DNA of 44,065 nt from a virus. A program made the translations under genes and the position numbers. The stretch lies in the IMG/VR virus record IMGVR_UViG_3300048836_000016, positions 1 through 44,065 of that record, one strand, 5' to 3'. Shown one piece after another: positions 22,120 through 31,021 of the stretch. Position 1 is the stretch's first letter. Each line of letters opens with the position of its first letter. Under the pieces are notes generated by a model. The model saw nothing but the letters and a program-made list of their open reading frames with translations, did not search any database and was not told the origin of the DNA.

Positions 22120-23592
22120 CTAATCCCTACCTGTACCTTTCGGTTTTTCATCAGGCATCCATTCCTGCCATTGTCCATTTCTGAATACAACATAAATATC
22201 GTTGCCCTCTTTATCCTGCCTCTTTTCAGCATCAGGCGGAACTTTCCATTTATCTATTTTCTCATCTCTGCCAAATATACTTCTTTTGCTTAATGCTTTA
22301 CGTTCGAGAACATCTTTCTTCCCAAAATCTGCAAGTACACCAAGATATTCTTCATCAGTTAAACCTTGTCCTGTTAAAGACCTTTTAGTTTTTTCTGCTA
22401 TTTTAACTGTTTCGTTAAGATTAGTAATAAAGCCAAGCCTTTCTGTCCTGTCTTTTATTCCAATAGACTGCATAAGATTATTGGCTTCACTTGATCTACT
22501 AAACTTAACGACAGGCTCAACGTCATCATCTTGCCCCTGTTTTTTATAATAACTTAGAAATTGTTTCAACTCTGTCTTGCCAAGTGAACCTTTAAATGCA
22601 CCATAGAAAGATTCCCAAGTTGGGTACTTATCATACAAAGTCTTATCCATTACCATACTCTGTAATGAAAAATAAGTTTCATCATCTGTTTTAACCTTGC
22701 CGCCACCTACTCCACCTGTACCCTTGCCGATTTCCCATACATCTTCAGCAAGGTCTTTTAACTGCCATTTTTCTCTTTCAGATAAGCCAGTAGCATCAAT
22801 AGTTTTCAACGCTTGCGTATAACTAAGTTTCTTGCCTCTTATTTGCCCGTAGGTATTGTCAAATAATTCAGCATCTTGTTTATTCTGTTCTATTTCCTGC
22901 TGCCTGATACCAGCCTTCTTCATATCCTCAACCTTATTCCAATCACCTTGGTCTAACATATCAAAGGCAGATTTATCTATTTCGGCATTTGGATTCTCAT
23001 CAATAACCTTTTCAATCATATCAAGCTGAATACCCTTGACGCTTTTCTGTATAATCTTTGTCTGCTCTACCTTAGAAAGCAAAGCCATATTAGGTACTTC
23101 CCTTTTAATTCCCTCTATATCGCCATTTTTAGAGAGAGTATCTATTGTCTGCATATACCCAGCTTTAATAGAATCATTCTGTTTCTGTATGAATAGCCCT
23201 TTAAACTTCCCGTCATAAGACATTCCTGAGATGTCAAACATCTGTGAGGCTTGCTGTTTCAGCCTGTCAGGAAGTGCCTGTATTTCCTTCTCCTTGTACT
23301 CTTTCCATAACTTCTTAAATCTATCATTCATTCCCTCATAGTCAGGATTACCCTGCTCATTGGCGTATATTTCTTCGGCGTAAGCGTTAGCCTTTGCGGA
23401 CATTAATGCGAATGTACCACGGTCGGCTTCTTCCTGCTGTTTAGCCGCAACGACAGCAAGTTTCTGTCCTGCCCTCTGCAGTGCCTCACCTATTCCTGCA
23501 CCAAACGCATCGGCAGAAGTGCTTCCCTGTACCCTCACACTCGGTACAGAAGGCACTCCCACCTGTTGCTCATCATATCTCGGTACTCTCAT
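22120..23592 (-). CDS. Internal virion protein, T7 gp15-like
   Basis: 490 residues, mostly helical and Lys/Glu/Gln-rich. It opens MRVPRYDEQQV and has an Ala-rich segment (FGAGIGEALQRAGQKLAVVA), then a long region with ADRGTFALMSAKANAYAEEI. It lies between the gp14-like protein and the giant gp16-like protein, the same order as the T7 internal core genes, so it is probably the middle part of the ejection conduit. Identification rests on position and helical character more than on sequence. ATG at 23592 with GGGGTGAT upstream. Confidence 0.65.
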   Translation of the reverse strand: MRVPRYDEQQVGVPSVPSVRVQGSTSADAFGAGIGEALQRAGQKLAVVAAKQQEEADRGTFALMSAKANAYAEEIYANEQGNPDYEGMNDRFKKLWKEYKEKEIQALPDRLKQQASQMFDISGMSYDGKFKGLFIQKQNDSIKAGYMQTIDTLSKNGDIEGIKREVPNMALLSKVEQTKIIQKSVKGIQLDMIEKVIDENPNAEIDKSAFDMLDQGDWNKVEDMKKAGIRQQEIEQNKQDAELFDNTYGQIRGKKLSYTQALKTIDATGLSEREKWQLKDLAEDVWEIGKGTGGVGGGKVKTDDETYFSLQSMVMDKTLYDKYPTWESFYGAFKGSLGKTELKQFLSYYKKQGQDDDVEPVVKFSRSSEANNLMQSIGIKDRTERLGFITNLNETVKIAEKTKRSLTGQGLTDEEYLGVLADFGKKDVLERKALSKRSIFGRDEKIDKWKVPPDAEKRQDKEGNDIYVVFRNGQWQEWMPDEKPKGTGRD

Positions 23593-23602
23593 CTTATCAC
23601 CC

Positions 23603-24187
23603 CTACCTATACAACGGAGGGACTTCTAATCCCGTAGCCTTATATCCAGCCCCCGTAGAGCCATTCAGTCCCAACTTTGAACCTAACATACCGTTTCCTG
23701 TAAGTATGGTGCTTCCCGCACCCAAAAGACCACCCACGAGTGCACTTTTGCCCATGTTTCCGTACTGGCTTGCCTGTGCTTTATAGTTCGCCGACTCTAC
23801 ATCGAAGCCCCATTTTTTAAGTTCAGCGTTGTAACGGACAAGTGCTTTGTCCTGTGCCGCCATATACTCTGTGCTTGCCTGTATTTCAAGAGGAGATCCA
23901 GAAGAAATATCCACTCCCGAAGCTCCGTACATCGCTCTCTGCTGCCCCTGTATCTGCCTTGCCCTTCTTGCTATACGCTCCTGTTCAAGCCTTCCCTGAG
24001 TTAAAGAAGCCATGCCCTGCTGTTCGGCAAGTTTAGCGTTTTGCGTTGCCATAGCCTGACCATACTGTGCTGATTGATACTGCGCTCCTGCGGAGGCAAG
24101 AGTGCCTATTACTTGCATTGTTGTGCCTACAGTTGCCGCTGTTGATGCTGACATACCCATAGCTGTAAGCATTGTCGCTATGCACAT
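23603..24187 (-). CDS. Internal virion protein, T7 gp14-like
   Basis: 194 residues. The Ala/Gly-rich hydrophobic N-terminus (ATMLTAMGMSASTAATVGTT) is followed by a helical Gln/Ala-rich body (AQYQSAQYGQAMATQNAKLA, RQIQGQQRAMYGASGVDISS) and a Gly-rich end. The arrangement, with the YGASGVDISSGSPLEI segment, is typical of short-tailed phage internal virion protein A/gp14, which is ejected first and forms the outer-membrane pore in T7. TAATG-coupled to the gp13-like gene. Confidence 0.8.
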   Translation of the reverse strand: MCIATMLTAMGMSASTAATVGTTMQVIGTLASAGAQYQSAQYGQAMATQNAKLAEQQGMASLTQGRLEQERIARRARQIQGQQRAMYGASGVDISSGSPLEIQASTEYMAAQDKALVRYNAELKKWGFDVESANYKAQASQYGNMGKSALVGGLLGAGSTILTGNGMLGSKLGLNGSTGAGYKATGLEVPPLYR

Positions 24188-24654
24188 TACTTATCACTCC
24201 TTTTAAGGACTATTGTGTGGAAGGGAAGTCCCTCTATTCCGTAAGGTCTAGCCTCTTCTATCTCAAATCCAGCCCACTTGCACATATTCAATACTTCGAT
24301 ATTCCTTGCGTCAATCTCGCCTGATAGAATGTCGAATGCCTCCTGCATGGCTCTTATGGCTCGTTTGAACGTCTTTAGGAATACGAAAGAGTAATCGGCT
24401 ATATCTTCCCGACACACAAGCCAAGGATTGCCTACCGTAGCAAGCATATCCCTTTCGCAAACGCCAAATATGGCAAGCGGTTGCCCTTCTTCATCAAGAC
24501 CTGTCCATGCTTTCTTTGATACCCTAATACTTTCATTGATGCCTGTTAGTCCGTCAACGTGCGCCATAGCCCATATCTCGGCTATATTGGCAGGGTGAAG
24601 CCTCTTAGATAAAGCCTCACCATGCCATTTCTCGTAAGGAACTATCTTACTCAC
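24187..24654 (-). CDS. T7 gp13-like (DUF2833) protein with GNAT-like fold
   Basis: 155 residues. AHVDGLTGINESIRVSKKAW, LAIFGVCERDML, NPWLVCREDI and the end SGEIDARNIEVLNMCKWAGF match the gp13/DUF2833 group, which resembles acetyltransferases. In T7 gp13 is needed for assembly and is lost from the mature particle; whether this protein acetylates anything is unknown. GTG start at 24654 overlaps the tail tubular B stop (GTGAGTAA). Confidence 0.75.
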   Translation of the reverse strand: MSKIVPYEKWHGEALSKRLHPANIAEIWAMAHVDGLTGINESIRVSKKAWTGLDEEGQPLAIFGVCERDMLATVGNPWLVCREDIADYSFVFLKTFKRAIRAMQEAFDILSGEIDARNIEVLNMCKWAGFEIEEARPYGIEGLPFHTIVLKRSDK

Positions 24655-26962
24655 CTGTAGTTACCACGGGAAGCACTCCCAATATAGTAATAGGGTAAGG
24701 CTCAGATTGCCTGACATATACCCTTCCCTCTTCGTTGAAGGGGCTGTTCATTGTTACACGCACATCTCCTGTGTAAGGGTATGTTGCGTTTGCAGGATAT
24801 TTAAGAGGCATAAGGTGTGTACTGTCGGGTCCCACATAGCCTCCCTTTGAATCTTTAAGTCTAAGCACGACCTCACCGACACGCTTCTTCCTTGCCTGTG
24901 CTGTGCCTGTGTTAGTCTGAAATTCTATATTGAGCGTTTCTAAGTTTGAGTTGTAAGGCAATCCTGCGATAACCTTGCTTGCCGCTGTTCCAAGCGTTAT
25001 AGTACCGCCTGCGGATACAGTCTTTCCTGTGAAGGCAACGCCATCTGCCACACCTGACACTGACTTGCCGACAAGATGTCCAAGCCCTGTTACCGTTGTT
25101 GTTGCTGTTTCAGCCTCAAAGAGTACGCCACAGTCCACAAACCACGCATCTTCAAGGTCGGAATACTCACGCACTTCCAAACGCTCAATGTACTTGACCA
25201 CGCTACCATTGACTGTGCGCTTGACAACGAAGTAAACCTCATCTTGCAGATTACCGGGAATAACGCAAACAGACTCGGCAATTCCGCTGTCGGCAAGCGG
25301 TCTGCGATACCATGCCTGTACCTGATGCTCCTTTAGAAAGGAGAATCCCAATATAACACCGTCATCCCGCACAGCCCATATTATTGAGTGCGGGTCTTGC
25401 TGATAATCCCAGTCCACGACATAATGCCCCTCAAACAGATGTTCCGACATTACCGACATGTCTATTCCATCGTAGCCATAAACTGTATCTGAGAATGTCA
25501 AGGATTGTACTTTATTACTGAACCTTTGAAGGTAAAAGACTACGTTGCCTATCACGACAGGATCTATTTTACCCGCCCTGAATGATGTTTCGTGAGCTGT
25601 CTTTATACTTGATGGAGTTATTGTATCTGAATTACTCCCTGCCGATAGCGACCATACACCGCCTGACGTAAAGCAAAGCATCTCCCGCATAGGAATCATT
25701 GAATGTATCGCATTAACGCTCCTTGCAGGAAGTGGCACTGTTATAGCGTCATCGTCTTGTACCTCTATAGAAACATCAAAGTTATCATAATCACCTGTCT
25801 TTGAGAGGTCAATACGTAGTCTGTTATTGGCTGTATTGGCAAATGCAAGCCGGTCCTGATAAAACATTACTGTCTCAGGATAGCCCGGGACTGCTCCCCA
25901 TGCGCCTAAACTCCAAAACTTAGTAGCCTTAGCAATATATAAACAGTCCTTTTTTACTTCACAAAGCACAGATGTCGCAGATGAAAATGTTGTTATTTTT
26001 AAAAAACCTAAAACTTCTTCTCTTAAAGAGCGCAGTTCATAGTCGATTCTATTTGCGTCACCGTCTATTGAGCAAATTCTTAGATTAGGAGTTATATCTC
26101 CATAATCTTCTCTCCTGTGTTCTCCTGTTACGATATCCCATGACGTTGTAACAGATAAAACCTTGTAATCATCCCAAGTAGTGCCGCCATCAAAAGATAT
26201 TTGAAGGCGGTAATTTTCTAACCCACTTGCTCCATATTTAAAACGGAACTCCCATTTACCATTTATTGGCCAAGCGCTACCATACCAAGGAGTGGAACCA
26301 CTATCTTGACTGCCATCTTGCAACATCTCCTCGTTACGCATATAGCGTATCTTTATCCATCTTCCGACATCTCCTGCTGCAAATAAGTTAGCAGAAGATG
26401 TTACTGTTACTGTCTCACCGTACAGTCCAGTTGAACCTTCATACGCCGAAAGCGTTAAAGTTGTAGCGTCAACGTTCTCATTGAGGAAAGGGCCATTCCT
26501 AAAAGCAAAGTCAGTAATAGTCCAACTGTTGTCAGCAAGACGTGCCAGTTCCCTCGGAGGATACCCTGCACAGGTAAGAAACATTATGTCAGCACTTTGG
26601 GTATATTTAATGTTAAACAGGTCATCTTCCGCATATGTTGTTGTAAGTTCATAAGGAGATGCACCGCTTAACACAAGTGCGCCATCCTTAATTACCCTCA
26701 TCTTTTTATCTGAAAACTCCAACACAAAAGATGTCGTTGCTGAATACTCAAAAGGTATAAGCCTTACTGCACCTGTTGATGACTTGGCTGTAGCGATATA
26801 CTTAGTTCCTGCTGTATTGCTTGCTCCACCTTGCGGATGTACGAAGAAGTTCTCCATTGTCTTGCAACCGACACCATAATGGGCGGTGTCTACCCTTGCA
26901 TACATTGAGGGCGAAAGTTCGCCTCTTGTAAAAGAAGGCTGTATAGTATGAAGTTCAGCCAT
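24647..26962 (-). CDS. Tail tubular protein B-like (T7 gp12 type)
   Basis: 771 residues, the nozzle of a short tail. The N-terminus is diagnostic: QPSFTRGELSPSMYARVDTA, then GCKTMENFFVHPQGG and AGTKYIATA. The rest is beta-rich with VRLIPFEYS, PGYPETVMFYQDRLAFANT and SVNAIHSMIPM, characteristic of the family. It follows tail tubular protein A with TAATG overlap, as in related phages. It would build the distal tail tube. Confidence 0.9.
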   Translation of the reverse strand: MAELHTIQPSFTRGELSPSMYARVDTAHYGVGCKTMENFFVHPQGGASNTAGTKYIATAKSSTGAVRLIPFEYSATTSFVLEFSDKKMRVIKDGALVLSGASPYELTTTYAEDDLFNIKYTQSADIMFLTCAGYPPRELARLADNSWTITDFAFRNGPFLNENVDATTLTLSAYEGSTGLYGETVTVTSSANLFAAGDVGRWIKIRYMRNEEMLQDGSQDSGSTPWYGSAWPINGKWEFRFKYGASGLENYRLQISFDGGTTWDDYKVLSVTTSWDIVTGEHRREDYGDITPNLRICSIDGDANRIDYELRSLREEVLGFLKITTFSSATSVLCEVKKDCLYIAKATKFWSLGAWGAVPGYPETVMFYQDRLAFANTANNRLRIDLSKTGDYDNFDVSIEVQDDDAITVPLPARSVNAIHSMIPMREMLCFTSGGVWSLSAGSNSDTITPSSIKTAHETSFRAGKIDPVVIGNVVFYLQRFSNKVQSLTFSDTVYGYDGIDMSVMSEHLFEGHYVVDWDYQQDPHSIIWAVRDDGVILGFSFLKEHQVQAWYRRPLADSGIAESVCVIPGNLQDEVYFVVKRTVNGSVVKYIERLEVREYSDLEDAWFVDCGVLFEAETATTTVTGLGHLVGKSVSGVADGVAFTGKTVSAGGTITLGTAASKVIAGLPYNSNLETLNIEFQTNTGTAQARKKRVGEVVLRLKDSKGGYVGPDSTHLMPLKYPANATYPYTGDVRVTMNSPFNEEGRVYVRQSEPYPITILGVLPVVTTGE

Positions 26963-27573
26963 TATCTTGCACTAGCGTACTTGTTACGCTTATTCCTTAT
27001 TCTCTTGTACCCTTCCGACATATCCAAGGCTCGTGCTGTCTCTATCTCTATCTCGTACACCTTGTACAGTTCATTCCTTCGTGCAAAGTCCCTAGAGAAT
27101 ACTACCGCAAGTTCAGCCGCAAGCCTCCATGTCAGACAGCTTACAAAGTTGGCATCAAACAATTCTGGATCGGTAATTTGTGCTATATAGTCGGCATAAG
27201 CATCTTCGATGTCTGTTGCAACGATACGGACATCGTTGTAACAATCGATTGAATATACCTCGTGTTCTTCTCTACCGTCTTGTCGCTCGTTACCCTCTGA
27301 ATAAACTTTTAATAGCCTAAGGCAATCATCGGGATAACAGTACGAGTACAAAAACTCCGACTGATTAATGTCGGCGTAGTTCTGCTCTAACTTTATATGC
27401 CTTGTGGCAAAACGCCACGGATACTCACGAAGGAGTGCATCCCTTGTTTCTTCGTAGATAAGATTAGCCTGTATAGCCTGCATGTCTGTAGTATCGGTAA
27501 GTGATGTTATAACCGTACTGCTTCCCATACGAGAGAGTGCTATGTTGACTATACTAACATCTGTTCGTGCCAT
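26962..27573 (-). CDS. Tail tubular protein A-like (T7 gp11 / adaptor)
   Basis: 203 residues. It opens MARTDVSIVNIALSRMGSST and has YEETRDALLREYPWRFATRH, YCYPDDCLRLLKVY and TWRLAAELAVVFSRD, the hallmarks of gp11-type adaptors that join portal to nozzle. GGGGTGAT precedes the ATG at 27573. Confidence 0.9.
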   Translation of the reverse strand: MARTDVSIVNIALSRMGSSTVITSLTDTTDMQAIQANLIYEETRDALLREYPWRFATRHIKLEQNYADINQSEFLYSYCYPDDCLRLLKVYSEGNERQDGREEHEVYSIDCYNDVRIVATDIEDAYADYIAQITDPELFDANFVSCLTWRLAAELAVVFSRDFARRNELYKVYEIEIETARALDMSEGYKRIRNKRNKYASAR

Positions 27574-27585
27574 ATTATCACCCCG

Positions 27586-28095
27586 TTACCATGAGATTAA
27601 GCTAAGTTCTTCTGCTGTTGTTGCAGTGTCTATCTGTTCATTAAGTTCCTTTTCCCTGTCAAATTGTGTCTGCACGTGAACTCTTACAGTAGCCCCAATT
27701 GCCTTGACATCTTCTGCTGTAAGCTCCACAAAAGAACCATCATCTGTTTTCCAGTTTAACGTATAAGTAGGATCAATAATAGCCTGTAAACATGCACCCG
27801 TAAGAAGTGCCTGGCTTTCACGGTCTGTGCGTATACCCATAATGCCTGCAACTTCGGCATTGAACCTTGACGCTGCAATTTCAGCACGTTTGACGCTTTT
27901 AAGTTCATCAAGTGTAGGAATATAAGGGGCTACCCAGTCCGAGCCATTCCATACGTCTGTTTCTTTAGAGGGTGGAATAAAAGTATATCCCAACGGAGCG
28001 GTATAGTCCTTGATGTCGATGTCTATGTCGGAGTGGGATTCCTCGATGCCTCCGTAACTCTTGTCGGAATTTATCTTATATAGGTTTATCTTCAA
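27586..28095 (-). CDS. DUF4376 tail-fibre assembly-like protein, copy 1
   Basis: The TTG at 28095 overlaps the upstream TGA (TTGA) with GGGGTG before it; a GTG at 28104 is the alternative. About 169 residues. The N-terminal half is acidic and variable, with WNGSDWVAPYIPTLDELKSV; the C-terminal half (ASRFNAEVAGIMGIRTDRES, QALLTGACLQAIIDPTYTLN, WKTDDGSFVELTAEDVKAIG) is DUF4376. This domain follows tail-fibre genes in many phages and may be a chaperone or fibre tip. A clear paralogue is at 29362-29949. Confidence 0.75.
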   Translation of the reverse strand: MKINLYKINSDKSYGGIEESHSDIDIDIKDYTAPLGYTFIPPSKETDVWNGSDWVAPYIPTLDELKSVKRAEIAASRFNAEVAGIMGIRTDRESQALLTGACLQAIIDPTYTLNWKTDDGSFVELTAEDVKAIGATVRVHVQTQFDREKELNEQIDTATTAEELSLISW

Positions 28096-28565
28096 AACGC
28101 ACACCCCATTTCTAAACCAACTAATATTTCGTCAGGCACTTCAAAGACCGCCCATGAAACAGATAAACGCCCGCTTTCTGTGCCAGATAAAAAGCGGACT
28201 CTAACATCTGCCCAGTCTGTAATATTAGCCATCTCAGCAGAAGAAAGAGTAAGTGTATATTCTGTATAAGAGGAATTAGGTGTTATCGCATCCCCAGTTT
28301 TTATAATGGTTGAACCACACCTTATAGAAGGAATAATTTTTCTTGTCTCACTTGTTTTACTTCTAAATTTTAATATACCTTCACCTGTGGCAACTGGCGT
28401 TAGTGGATTTGATAACTTACACTCTTGATACTCACTGTCATAATCTTCATATATATAATCTGTGTCGCTTGCTGTTATTTCGTCAATCAGGGCATATCTG
28501 CTTGTGCCAGTGGAGCAAACAAAACTTAAGTTAACATCACTAGAAGGTCTCATATACTGTGTCAT
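28092..28565 (-). CDS. Beta-rich tail-associated protein (157 aa)
   Basis: Sits between a fibre-like gene and a DUF4376 gene. A beta-rich protein opening MTQYMRPSSDVNLSFVCSTG, with TEYTLTLSSAEMANITDWAD and VRFLSGTESGRLSVSWAVFE. The repeated short strands suggest a jelly-roll or Ig-like virion domain, possibly a receptor-binding knob. The DNA is more AT-rich than its neighbours. Family not recognised. Confidence 0.65.
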   Translation of the reverse strand: MTQYMRPSSDVNLSFVCSTGTSRYALIDEITASDTDYIYEDYDSEYQECKLSNPLTPVATGEGILKFRSKTSETRKIIPSIRCGSTIIKTGDAITPNSSYTEYTLTLSSAEMANITDWADVRVRFLSGTESGRLSVSWAVFEVPDEILVGLEMGCAF

Positions 28566-28568
28566 AAT

Positions 28569-29348
28569 CTACACCCTCTTGACCGCTGTACCGTTGTAGT
28601 CTGTTCCATCAAAAAAGAAACAGATAAAAAATACACCGTTGTTTACATTAAAATCAGGAGTTACGCCGCACCACTTGACAGAAGCTGGGAAGGTTATCGT
28701 TATCGCAGTAGACGGCTGTGTCAGTTTTAAGACTAAGTTGCAAGCCCCCTGCGGAGCGGTGAACGTGTATGTCGGTGCTGTCGTAGGTGCGACCGTCTGC
28801 TTATTGCTTTTACGCCAGTCTATAGTAGTCCCTGTTGTGTTGTTCACAAGCGTAAAAAAAGCTGTATTTAAATTAAAATCAAATTGTTTCTCATCTGTGC
28901 CTAACTCATAAGCTCCTGCGCCCGTCTTAGTCAGCTTGTAAGTGAGTAAGTCTAAATTCCCGCCAAGTTCAGGCGTACTATCTCCTGCGACACTTTCAAG
29001 GAAACTAGATGCACTCTTGCCTGAGTCTTTAAGTGTAGTTCCGTCTACTCCGTCAAATGATGCAAAGTTACCATCGGTTGAAGATGCAGGACCGCTCATC
29101 TCACCGTCAAGTCCATCATCACCCTTGACAGCAATAGCCTCACTCCATGATACCCCATTGTCCGTTGAGATACGCATATACAAAGCATCTGTTGCTGTGG
29201 TAGTCCAGTCAGTACCATTGACTGAATACTCTACTTTAAGATACTCAGCATCGGTTATGAGGTACTGAACATCTTCATCTTTGGAAGAAAGAGCGTCATA
29301 CTGTGCCTGTGTTAGTGCAACAGTTGCCCTCCATGCCCGTGTTTCCAT
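28569..29348 (-). CDS. Tail fibre protein 1
   Basis: 259 residues. An N-terminal attachment-like part (ALTQAQYDALSSKDEDVQYL, VEYSVNGTDW, DNGVSWSEAI) leads to a short collagen-type turn (GDDGLDG), a repetitive shaft (DGVDGTTLKDSGKSASSFLE) and a beta-rich distal end with QAPQGACNLVLKL-like strands and FFFDGTDYNGTAVKRV. The layout is that of a receptor-binding fibre. The DNGVSWSEAI element recurs in the 32365 protein (DNGATWGDTI), suggesting shared attachment modules. Confidence 0.7.
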   Translation of the reverse strand: METRAWRATVALTQAQYDALSSKDEDVQYLITDAEYLKVEYSVNGTDWTTTATDALYMRISTDNGVSWSEAIAVKGDDGLDGEMSGPASSTDGNFASFDGVDGTTLKDSGKSASSFLESVAGDSTPELGGNLDLLTYKLTKTGAGAYELGTDEKQFDFNLNTAFFTLVNNTTGTTIDWRKSNKQTVAPTTAPTYTFTAPQGACNLVLKLTQPSTAITITFPASVKWCGVTPDFNVNNGVFFICFFFDGTDYNGTAVKRV

Positions 29349-29361
29349 TAAACCACCCCCA

Positions 29362-29949
29362 TTAATATACGCTCCATGTTATTTTTTTTACTTCCTCTAT
29401 CGTTGCAGCACTGTCAATCATGCCACACAACGCTTCTTCCTTATTAAACTGCGACTGCACGTATTCCCTGACAGTCCTGCCGACAGTCATTATTTCTTCT
29501 GCGGAGAGAGACACAAACGTGCCATCGATCGTTTTCCAACTAAGTGAGTAGGTCGGGTCAATGACAGCCTGTAAAACCGCACCTGTTAAGAGTGCCTGTG
29601 ATTCACGGTCGGTTTTGATTCCGTATATCCCTGCGGTTTCTGCTTCAAAGCGGGATTGTGTTATTTCAGCTTTCTTTGCTTCTTTCACTTCCGCAAACAT
29701 TGTTATAAGTTCTGCCTCGGAGTAGTCAATAACAGGATAGACCGCTGTCGCCCTGCCATCGGAAATGCTTATCTCCGGCTCTCCGTAATACTGTGTTGAT
29801 AGCAGTTCTGGGCGCACCTCGTCAGCAGGGTAGATGTTCAGTTCCGCCAGTTGTGTATCAGTCAGTTCATTCAGACTTGTCCTCGATGAGCCGTTAGGCA
29901 GATGGAGGCGAAAGGGGAGGGGTGTTATAGAGCCATTAATGAGATACAT
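29362..29949 (-). CDS. DUF4376 tail-fibre assembly-like protein, copy 2
   Basis: 195 residues. The C-terminal half (RFEAETAGIYGIKTDRESQA, VLQAVIDPTYSLSWKTIDGT, FVSLSAEEIMTVGRTVREYV) is a DUF4376 domain closely similar to 27586-28095. The N-terminal half is different (MYLINGSITPLPFRLHLPNG) and has LSTQYYGEPEISISDGRATA. TAATG-coupled to the LamG-like fibre, which suggests it serves that fibre, while copy 1 serves the other. Confidence 0.75.
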   Translation of the reverse strand: MYLINGSITPLPFRLHLPNGSSRTSLNELTDTQLAELNIYPADEVRPELLSTQYYGEPEISISDGRATAVYPVIDYSEAELITMFAEVKEAKKAEITQSRFEAETAGIYGIKTDRESQALLTGAVLQAVIDPTYSLSWKTIDGTFVSLSAEEIMTVGRTVREYVQSQFNKEEALCGMIDSAATIEEVKKITWSVY

Positions 29950-30683
29950 TACAAATCACCATCCATTTTTGCATGATAGTGCTCATCTAGCGACATCACG
30001 CCTGCAGGTTCATTCCCTCTGGCAACTTTCTTCATTTCATCCGGAGTTAAAATTCTATTAAACAGAGAGACTTCGCAGATGCGGGAGTAGCCGGCATGAT
30101 TATTGCTTGTATTATAACCAACGACCAGTTCTCTAGATGTCATAGCTGGTACATATATAGTTTTCTGATCAACCTGGGTGCCATTAAGATAGAGTGTCCC
30201 GACTCCACCGCTGATTGTGCCTGATATATAATTCCACTTCTCGAGAAGTACAGAGGATACCCCTCCGTATGTGCTTAGGTCGTTAATTAGGTTTTCATGA
30301 GTGCTCCCGTTCGATCCACCTAAGACCAGTCCGCCACTGTAGACTGATAAGTGATAGTTGTATTTAGCCGCAGTGCTGCCTATTTGTCCAGTAGCCACGC
30401 CATTGTTATATGCGCTATCGACAAACTGATCCATGTAATACCAGTAGCCTATCGTTAGTGTCTGGAGAGAAAATACTGAACTTGCTGCCGTTTTCATATT
30501 TTGTGCCGGAGTGAAATTATATGCGCCACTGTATTTCCCATTTGTAGCGTAGGTCGCACTGACGGTCGTGAACGGTTTGGCGCTCGGCCCATAGTCGAGT
30601 GCATTCTTGCTGAACGGGTAATAGGCCACGAGACCGTTCAGATTAGACAAACGGGGATGAATCCCTACATACCCCCTGCTCAT
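29949..30683 (-). CDS. LamG/concanavalin-like fibre protein
   Basis: 244 residues. LNGLVAYYPFSKNALDYGPS, TLTIGYWYYMDQF, EKWNYISGTISGGVGTLYLN and ELVVGYNTSNNHAGYSRICE then VSLFNRILTPDEMKKV form a typical LamG-type jelly-roll (Laminin_G_3), a sugar-binding fold found in phage receptor-binding proteins. Probable role: binding of host surface glycan. ATGA overlap with the preceding 109-aa gene. Confidence 0.85.
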   Translation of the reverse strand: MSRGYVGIHPRLSNLNGLVAYYPFSKNALDYGPSAKPFTTVSATYATNGKYSGAYNFTPAQNMKTAASSVFSLQTLTIGYWYYMDQFVDSAYNNGVATGQIGSTAAKYNYHLSVYSGGLVLGGSNGSTHENLINDLSTYGGVSSVLLEKWNYISGTISGGVGTLYLNGTQVDQKTIYVPAMTSRELVVGYNTSNNHAGYSRICEVSLFNRILTPDEMKKVARGNEPAGVMSLDEHYHAKMDGDL

Positions 30684-31009
30684 GATATCTCCAGGACTGA
30701 CCCCGTTAGGACGAGGTCAGATGCCGCACTTGCTAAAGCTTTGATAGTGTCCCCTGCCTCCAATATCAGTTTCCCGGACAGCACCCCGAGCGCACTCCCC
30801 GCTGGAACAGGAGCTGCCTTGATGAGATATGTCTCTGCGGCGGAATCGCTTGAATCAGTCCACGAAACACTGGCGTCTGCCTCGTTTACTCCGTCGATGT
30901 TTGTTACCTGAACCATAAGTACAATCGCTGTTGTGGCAGATGGGCAAGTATAAGCTACTGCCGCCGTAGTGCCTAATGCCAATTTAAAGTTTTTAAAAGT
31001 TTCAGCCAT
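30680..31009 (-). CDS. Small virion/fibre-linked protein (109 aa)
   Basis: A beta-rich Ala/Ser/Thr protein: FKLALGTTAAVAYTCPSATT, VLMVQVTNIDGVNEADASVS, WTDSSDSAAETYLI and PAGSALGVLSGKLILEAGDT. Short proteins with this layout occur among phage tail and capsid-decoration genes. It sits between two fibre genes and overlaps the LamG gene. Exact location in the virion unknown. Confidence 0.65.
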   Translation of the reverse strand: MAETFKNFKLALGTTAAVAYTCPSATTAIVLMVQVTNIDGVNEADASVSWTDSSDSAAETYLIKAAPVPAGSALGVLSGKLILEAGDTIKALASAASDLVLTGSVLEIS

Positions 31010-31021
31010 TATTTTCCCCTC

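Noticed and set aside
20022-22293. Long plus-strand frames opposite the giant ejection protein and other late genes
   Set aside because: They are antisense shadows, Ser/Pro-rich as expected for the complement of Ala/Glu-rich coding, without ribosome sites.
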